Part shown: positions 24,382 to 28,957 of the stretch, piece by piece
Layout of the letters: each line of letters opens with the position of its first letter
Position numbering within the stretch: the stretch's first letter is position 1
Source: a virus
IMG/VR virus record: IMGVR_UViG_3300042936_000216
Location: 1 to 28,957 of that record
Direction: 5' to 3' (one strand)
DNA length: 28,957 nt
Notes under the pieces: generated by a model
The model's input: the letters and a program-made list of their open reading frames with translations, nothing else
The model's database searches: none
What the model was told of the DNA's origin: nothing
Made by a program: the position numbers and the translations under genes

Positions 24382-24388
24382 CTAAATA
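24382..24388 (+). promoter_or_regulatory. Putative late promoter upstream of portal gene
   Basis: CTAAATA lies immediately after the stop of the second tape-measure paralogue, 22 bases before the portal ATG and upstream of its GAGAG ribosome-binding site. The spacing matches that at 20557. Confidence 0.55.
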
Positions 24389-24409
24389 CTAGACTGAGAG
24401 AATTACCAA

Positions 24410-26197
24410 ATGTCATATAAAAAGAAGTTTTTGAACAAGAGCGGGATGTCAAGCCCTATCTCCGGCATGAACAGCAACGCTGGTGCTTGGAACGGCCAAG
24501 ATGGATCAATGTCAGGTGGTTATAGCAACACTGACTTTGGGTACAAGAATTACATGTCGAGACTTCCGGAAGTCTATACTGGTCACCCTAACAGAATTGA
24601 GCGTTACAACCAATATGAAATGATGGATGTTGATGCTGAAATCAACGCTTGTTTAGACATCATTGCGGAATTCTCTACTCAGCGCAACGAACATAATAAG
24701 ACACCATTCAGCTTTGAATTCAAAGATGATCCTACTCCCCACGAAGTAGACTTGCTAACTAAGCAATTGCAGCAGTGGTGTAAACTAAACGAGTTTGATG
24801 TTCGTATGTTTAAGATTTTCCGCAACGTAGTTAAGTATGGCGACCAAGCATTCGTTCGTGATCCAGAAAACTTCAAGTTATACTGGATTGACATGGTTAA
24901 GGTTATTAAAGTAATCGTTAACGAAAGTGAAGGCAAGAAGCCGGAACAGTATGTCATCAAAGACATCAACATTAACTTGCAGAATCTTAGTGTTGCACAA
25001 AAGACTAACACTGACTTTGCTGCTAACCCAGCAACAGGTCTTGGCGGCACGGGCGGCGGCAGTCAAGGCGGCGGCTATACAACCCCCGCAATGCCTTATA
25101 ACACTACGGGTTCACGATTCACATTAGGACAGAGTGAAGCAGCAGTAGATGCAAAGCATATCGTTCACTTGTCATTGACTGAGGGTCTTGACAGATTCTG
25201 GCCTTTCGGTCAGTCGATTCTTGAGAACATCTTTAAGGTCTACAAGCAGAAAGAACTACTAGAAGACGCTGTTCTTATCTATCGTGTACAACGTGCTCCT
25301 GAACGTAGAATGTTCAAGATTGACGTTGGTAACATGCCAAGTCATATGGCTATGGCATTCGTTGAGCGTGTTAAGAACGAAATTCACCAGCGCAGAATCC
25401 CTTCATTGTACGGCGGCTCTAGTGTAGTGGACGCTACATACAATCCACTCTCAATGAACGAAGACTACTTCTTCCCTGTAACAGCAGAAGGTCGAGGTTC
25501 ATCAGTTGAAGTTCTTCCTGGTGGACAGAACTTAGGCGAAATCGATGACTTGAAATACTTCAACAATCGTCTTGCTCGTGGTCTTCGTGTACCGTCATCA
25601 TATCTTCCAACTGGACCAGATGACAATACTACTCCATTGAGTGACGGTCGAGTCGGTACTGCAATGATTCAGGAATTCAGATTCAACCAGTATTGCGAAC
25701 GTCTACAGAACTACATGGCTATGAAACTTGATGAAGAATTCAAGTTGTTCTTGCGCTGGAGAGGTTTTAATATTGATACTCAAATGTTTAGTATCATGTT
25801 TAATCCTCCTCAAAACTTTGCTGCATACCGTCAAAGTGAACTAGACAATGCTAGAGTAAGTACCTTCACTGCTATGGAGACTCTCCCTTATATCTCAAAA
25901 CGTTTTGCACTCGAAAGATTCTTAGGATTGACCGAAGAAGAAATCAAGCGCAATGAAATGCTTTGGGAAGAAGAAAACAAAGAAGAAGTGCCGATGGACC
26001 CATCTGGTTCAGACCTACGTAATATCGGCATTAGCTCTGGTGATTTCCAATCTGACATTGACACTGCGGATGAAATTGAATCATCTGAAGAAACACCTGC
26101 TGAAGGTCCGGATGTTGCAGGGCCAGTTGATAGTGCAGGCGGAGAAGCTGTGCCAGGCGGAGCAGCAGGGCCGGTAGGCGGCGGTATGCAAATCTAA
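24410..26197 (+). CDS. 20: Portal vertex protein gp20
   Basis: 595 residues; T4 gp20 has 524. Typical T4-portal segments are clear: YEMMDVDAEINACLDIIAEF, MFKIFRNVVKYGDQAFVRDP, RVQRAPERRMFKIDVGNMPS and LPGGQNLGEIDDLKYFNNRL. Twelve copies form the ring through which DNA enters and leaves the capsid, and the portal initiates prohead assembly. A Gly-rich insertion (GLGGTGGGSQGGG) near residue 210 and an acidic, Gly/Ala/Pro-rich C-terminal tail beyond about 540 account for the extra length. It is followed by prohead core, protease and scaffold genes in the same order as in T4. Confidence 0.97.
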   Translation: MSYKKKFLNKSGMSSPISGMNSNAGAWNGQDGSMSGGYSNTDFGYKNYMSRLPEVYTGHPNRIERYNQYEMMDVDAEINACLDIIAEFSTQRNEHNKTPFSFEFKDDPTPHEVDLLTKQLQQWCKLNEFDVRMFKIFRNVVKYGDQAFVRDPENFKLYWIDMVKVIKVIVNESEGKKPEQYVIKDININLQNLSVAQKTNTDFAANPATGLGGTGGGSQGGGYTTPAMPYNTTGSRFTLGQSEAAVDAKHIVHLSLTEGLDRFWPFGQSILENIFKVYKQKELLEDAVLIYRVQRAPERRMFKIDVGNMPSHMAMAFVERVKNEIHQRRIPSLYGGSSVVDATYNPLSMNEDYFFPVTAEGRGSSVEVLPGGQNLGEIDDLKYFNNRLARGLRVPSSYLPTGPDDNTTPLSDGRVGTAMIQEFRFNQYCERLQNYMAMKLDEEFKLFLRWRGFNIDTQMFSIMFNPPQNFAAYRQSELDNARVSTFTAMETLPYISKRFALERFLGLTEEEIKRNEMLWEEENKEEVPMDPSGSDLRNIGISSGDFQSDIDTADEIESSEETPAEGPDVAGPVDSAGGEAVPGGAAGPVGGGMQI

Positions 26198-26202
26198 ATT
26201 AA

Positions 26203-26400
26203 ATGAAAGACTTTCTAAAGTTTCTTTTAATTTGGATTTCTCAGAATTTAGCTATTCCGTTTTGGATGGTGGGTCATGTTCACTTAAGCATGAATATGAA
26301 TATCTATCAAGACTTGCATATACTATTAGCATCACTTGGGATGAATATTATTGTAGCCATTGGATTTTGGATAGACTACAAATCACAAAAAGATAAATAA
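26203..26400 (+). CDS. Small predicted two-helix membrane protein, function unknown
   Basis: 65 residues starting five bases after the portal stop. Two hydrophobic stretches are visible (FLKFLLIWISQNLAIPFWMV and ILLASLGMNIIVAIGFWI) with a charged, lysine-rich end (DYKSQKDK). No ribosome-binding site of note precedes the ATG, so expression probably depends on translation of gp20. I do not recognise the family. It could be a small inner-membrane factor for prohead initiation, which occurs at the membrane in T4, but that is only suggested by position. Confidence 0.55.
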   Translation: MKDFLKFLLIWISQNLAIPFWMVGHVHLSMNMNIYQDLHILLASLGMNIIVAIGFWIDYKSQKDK

Positions 26401-26404
26401 AAAT

Positions 26405-26635
26405 ATGCAACTGTTTGAAATGTTCGACGCACCAATTAATGGTCTACAAGATGTCAATGATGACAACAGCAAGCCGGTGTGGAGAACATCCCGCAAAACT
26501 AAACTGACTCTTGCGCAAATTAGAAAATTACGTAGAATGATTGATGTGCGCAATTACGAGAAGCAGATTTATCTAGGTAAAGTTCGTAATCAATACGGGG
26601 CTAAACCAGAAGCAGAAGCCGGCGCTGCCGCTTAA
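26405..26635 (+). CDS. Small basic protein in the prohead operon, possibly a core protein
   Basis: 76 residues beginning MQLFEMFDAPINGLQDVNDD. The middle is strongly basic (KPVWRTSRKTKLTLAQIRKL, then RRMIDVRNYEKQIYLGKVRN) and the end is Ala/Glu-rich. In T4 two small prohead core proteins, gp67 and gp68, lie between gp20 and gp21, so this gene occupies a core-protein position. Sequence alone does not let me assign it to either. It starts four bases after the preceding gene and has no clear Shine-Dalgarno sequence. Confidence 0.65.
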   Translation: MQLFEMFDAPINGLQDVNDDNSKPVWRTSRKTKLTLAQIRKLRRMIDVRNYEKQIYLGKVRNQYGAKPEAEAGAAA

Positions 26636-26660
26636 TTACTATAGTAATATAAAAAACTCA

Positions 26661-26687
26661 AAAAAGTAGTACTTATTGAGTACTTTT
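26661..26687 (+). terminator. Possible rho-independent terminator after the portal gene cluster
   Basis: AGTACT (26668-26673) pairs with AGTACT (26679-26684) around the loop TATTG. The stem follows an A-rich run (26661-26665) and ends in a short T run (26684-26687). The stem is short and AT-containing, so it is probably leaky or partial. The 107-base gap here is the largest in the capsid operon. Confidence 0.4.
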
Positions 26688-26742
26688 CCTGACTACGGCA
26701 TAAGTAATTTCACAAAGCCATTTCTATTCAGGAGAAAATCTA

Positions 26743-27585
26743 ATGGACATTAAGAAATTTGAAAAGTTAATTGACCTCGTAATCAATGAGGACAACGAAA
26801 GAGCTAACGAGCTATTCCACGAAATTTGTGTTGAAAAATCCCGTGAAATCTTTGAGTCAATCTTGGCCGAAGATGACATGGACATGGAAGACGATTCACT
26901 TGAAGAAGGTGATGAAGGTGACATGGGCGGCCAAGTAGGTGATCTACTTGATGAAATTAACGCAGAAGAACAAGGCATGACCGAAGACGAAGAAGAAGAT
27001 ATCGACTTTGGTGATGAAGAAGTAGAATTCGGAAGCGACGAAGACGGCGAAGACCTAGAAGGCGGCGATGAAGTTGAAGATGCTGTAATCCGCATCGAAG
27101 ACAAGCTAGACCAGTTGATGGCTGAATTTGAAGACATCATGGGCGGCGGCGCAGACGCAGGCGATGACATGGACTTCGGAGGCGACATGGACGGCGACGA
27201 AATGGACTTCGACGGCGAAGAAGACGAAGAAGCAATGATGGAAGCTGTTCAGCTTAAGAAAGTTTCTGTAACTCATGGCGACAATGGCGTACAGACAAGA
27301 AGCCCGAGCCTACAGAACTCAGGTCAGGCTGGCATGGACAGCAACCCAGTAAAGTTCAGCGGTCACGATGAAGCAGTTCCTACTGCTCCTAAGGCTCCAA
27401 GCAATTTCTACTCAAAGGGTGAAACATCTGTAAAGGGTGCAGGCAACTTCAAGAATGCTCCTGGTAAGGATAACTTCAAGGACAAGGGCGAAGCAGCTCC
27501 TAAGCCAAAGCACGGTGACGATGGTGCACACACCAGAAGCCCAGTTGCTGAATCACGTAGACCAGCACGTAGACCAATTCGCTAA
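26743..27585 (+). CDS. Very acidic prohead core-type protein
   Basis: 280 residues with AGGAG ribosome-binding site at 26730-26734. Residues 1-45 are a normal-looking helical domain (KFEKLIDLVINEDNERANEL). Residues about 45-165 are extremely acidic, with long runs of Asp, Glu and Gly. The C-terminal 110 residues switch to Lys/Arg/Pro/Ser-rich, with a repeated motif, HGDNGVQTRSP near residue 178 and HGDDGAHTRSP near residue 260. It ends RRPARRPIR. The acidic composition and position just before the protease suggest a functional counterpart of T4 gp67, an acidic core protein of 80 residues that is processed by gp21. The great length and the basic tail are unlike gp67, so homology is not claimed. 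Confidence 0.65.
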   Translation: MDIKKFEKLIDLVINEDNERANELFHEICVEKSREIFESILAEDDMDMEDDSLEEGDEGDMGGQVGDLLDEINAEEQGMTEDEEEDIDFGDEEVEFGSDEDGEDLEGGDEVEDAVIRIEDKLDQLMAEFEDIMGGGADAGDDMDFGGDMDGDEMDFDGEEDEEAMMEAVQLKKVSVTHGDNGVQTRSPSLQNSGQAGMDSNPVKFSGHDEAVPTAPKAPSNFYSKGETSVKGAGNFKNAPGKDNFKDKGEAAPKPKHGDDGAHTRSPVAESRRPARRPIR

Positions 27586-27600
27586 GGGAATCTGAGAGAA

Positions 27601-28239
27601 ATGGCTTTGTATCTCAGAGAAAATCTAACGTTCGACCGCGCAGGCATGGTGGTCGAATCTATTCGTGAAGAGGGCGCCGATTTTAAGACCCTCTATATGA
27701 AGGGGATTTTCATTCAGGGCGGGGTAAAAAACGCAAATGAGCGTGTTTACCCCGTCAATGAAATTGAAACTGCGGTAGATACTCTAAACAAGCAAATCTC
27801 AGAAGGCTACTCCGTTCTCGGTGAAGTCGACCATCCCGATGATCTTAAAATCAATTTAGACCGTGTATCACACATGATTACAAGCATGTGGATGGACGGG
27901 GCCAACGGTTTTGGCAAACTAAAAATTCTTCCTACTCCAATGGGTCAACTAGTAAGAACTATGTTGGAGTCAGGAGTAAAGCTAGGTGTATCCAGTCGTG
28001 GATCAGGTAATGTAAACGATATGGATGGTAAAGTCAGTGATTTTGAAATCATCACTGTTGATATCGTCGCCCAACCTAGCGCACCGAACGCATATCCCAA
28101 AGCAATTTATGAAAGTCTCATGAACATGAAGCACGGACATAAAATGTTAGAGATTGCTAAGGAAGTACAGGGTGACAAAAAAGTACAACGATTCCTTGGT
28201 GAGGAAGTAAAGCGTCTCATCAATGAACTTAAATTATAA
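27601..28239 (+). CDS. 21: Prohead maturation protease gp21
   Basis: 212 residues, like T4 gp21. The catalytic pattern of this serine protease family is visible: His78 in LGEVDHP, Ser131/Ser132 in LGVSSRGSG, and acidic residues in the following DFEIITVDIVAQPSAP segment. It cleaves scaffold, core and capsid proteins after prohead assembly, usually after a Glu in an (I/L)-x-E context. GAGAG before the ATG serves as ribosome-binding site, and the gene lies 15 bases after the acidic core protein and directly before scaffold gp22, as in T4. Confidence 0.96.
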   Translation: MALYLRENLTFDRAGMVVESIREEGADFKTLYMKGIFIQGGVKNANERVYPVNEIETAVDTLNKQISEGYSVLGEVDHPDDLKINLDRVSHMITSMWMDGANGFGKLKILPTPMGQLVRTMLESGVKLGVSSRGSGNVNDMDGKVSDFEIITVDIVAQPSAPNAYPKAIYESLMNMKHGHKMLEIAKEVQGDKKVQRFLGEEVKRLINELKL

Positions 28240-28253
28240 AGGAATCTAAAAAA

Positions 28254-28957
28254 ATGTTAGATGCTATCAAGCCATTACTTGAAAGTGGTCTCATCAACGA
28301 AGATATCGGGCAGCAGTTAAATGAAGCCTGGGAAGTTAAGTTGAATGAAGCTCGTCAGCAAGTACGTGCAGAACTCCATGAGGAATTTGCACAACGTTAT
28401 GAACATGATCGTAGCGTGATGGTTGAAGCCCTTGACAAGATGATGGCTGAAAATCTCTCAGACGAAATTCGTGAATTTGTAGACGAGAGAAAAGCGATGA
28501 ACGAAGACCGTGTTCAAGCGAAGCTTAAGCTTCGTGAAAATGCAGCTAAGTTCAACGACTTTATGGTCACTAAGTTAGCCGAAGAAATCCGTGAATTACG
28601 TTCAGATCGTAAGGTACAGATGGAAAATCAGCAGAAGCTAGAGCAATTCGTTGTTCACGCCCTATCAAGAGAAATTAAAGAATTCGCAACAGATAGACAA
28701 GCAGTAGTTGAAGCTAAGGTTAAGTTGGTTGCAGAAGGTCGTAAGCAGCTTGAAGCACTCAAAGCAAAATTCATTGCTGAAAGTGCCAAGAAGCTTAGCT
28801 CAGCAGTCGCAGGTCAACTTAAGGGTGAACTATCACAGCTTAAAGAAGATATCAAGATTGCAAGACAAAATAACTTTGGACGTAAGATTTTCGAAAGCTT
28901 TGCAAGTGAATTCTCTGTAACTTATCTAAATGATAAAGCAGAAACTCGCAAGGTAAT
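28254..28957 (+). CDS. 22: Prohead scaffold protein gp22 (C-terminus cut by window edge)
   Basis: Open from ATG at 28254, with AAGGA ten bases upstream, to the right edge, 234 codons. T4 gp22 has 269, so most of the gene is present. It starts MLDAIKPLLESGLINEDIGQ, continues as an almost wholly charged alpha-helical protein (e.g. AKLKLRENAAKFNDFMVTKL), and contains the strong gp22 signature LKEDIKIARQNNFGRKIFES. It forms the inner core around which the major capsid protein assembles and is degraded by gp21. The major capsid protein gp23 would be expected next, beyond the window. Confidence 0.93.
   Translation, partial: MLDAIKPLLESGLINEDIGQQLNEAWEVKLNEARQQVRAELHEEFAQRYEHDRSVMVEALDKMMAENLSDEIREFVDERKAMNEDRVQAKLKLRENAAKFNDFMVTKLAEEIRELRSDRKVQMENQQKLEQFVVHALSREIKEFATDRQAVVEAKVKLVAEGRKQLEALKAKFIAESAKKLSSAVAGQLKGELSQLKEDIKIARQNNFGRKIFESFASEFSVTYLNDKAETRKV

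Noticed and set aside
26392-26399. GATAAATA before the 76-residue gene as a late promoter
   Set aside because: It overlaps the stop of the preceding gene and would start transcription at or after the next start codon. It is more likely a coincidence of an AAAGATAAATAA coding end.

Overview
The window is a structural-gene and replication-gene segment of a T4-type contractile-tailed bacteriophage. Recognisable T4 homologues are gp6, gp25, gp5, gp53, gp55, gp47, gp46, gp26, gp20, gp21 and gp22. Base composition is moderately AT-rich, roughly 40% G+C in the lines I counted. Several hallmark T4 proteins are present in modified form: gp5 lacks its lysozyme domain, gp55 has a long N-terminal extension, and the tail proteins carry long low-complexity regions. 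I infer a distant, probably aquatic relative of T4 rather than a coliphage. I cannot name the host.

Layout. From 1 to 10332 there is a leftward baseplate operon, in transcription order: a baseplate/tail-tube-end protein (8728-10332), gp53-like wedge protein, a large proline-rich hub protein, the gp5 spike, gp25, and the start of gp6, which runs off the left edge. From 10400 to 15108 there is a rightward block read from a sigma-70-like promoter: the late sigma factor gp55, the recombination nuclease pair gp47/gp46, and a PD-(D/E)xK nuclease. Positions 15109-15623 hold no protein gene. They contain a compact, GC-elevated (about 49%) series of hairpins with three GNRA tetraloops, which I call a candidate large structured RNA. 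From 15624 to 16675, leftward, lie a gp26-like protein and a 74-residue downstream frame, with a canonical slippery heptamer at their junction. From 16765 to 24379 are two tandem paralogous tape-measure-like proteins of about 1260 residues. They share repeats and architecture, but one carries a lysozyme-type (GH24) domain and the other an M15 zinc-peptidase domain. From 24410 to the right edge is the capsid vertex and scaffold operon: portal gp20, two small proteins, an acidic core protein, protease gp21 and scaffold gp22 (truncated by the window end).

How it works together. gp55 would direct host RNA polymerase to late promoters. Five places upstream of virion genes carry the core TAAATA preceded by A or C, two of them as inverted repeats that could fire both ways. 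None lies in front of gp55. Murein-degrading activity that T4 carries in gp5 appears to have moved to the tape-measure pair: one glycan-cutting and one peptide-cutting domain, each at the C-terminal end of a tail-length-type protein. The most interesting signals are that paralogue pair, the candidate large RNA, and the probable programmed -1 frameshift that fuses the two small tail-assembly genes next to them.
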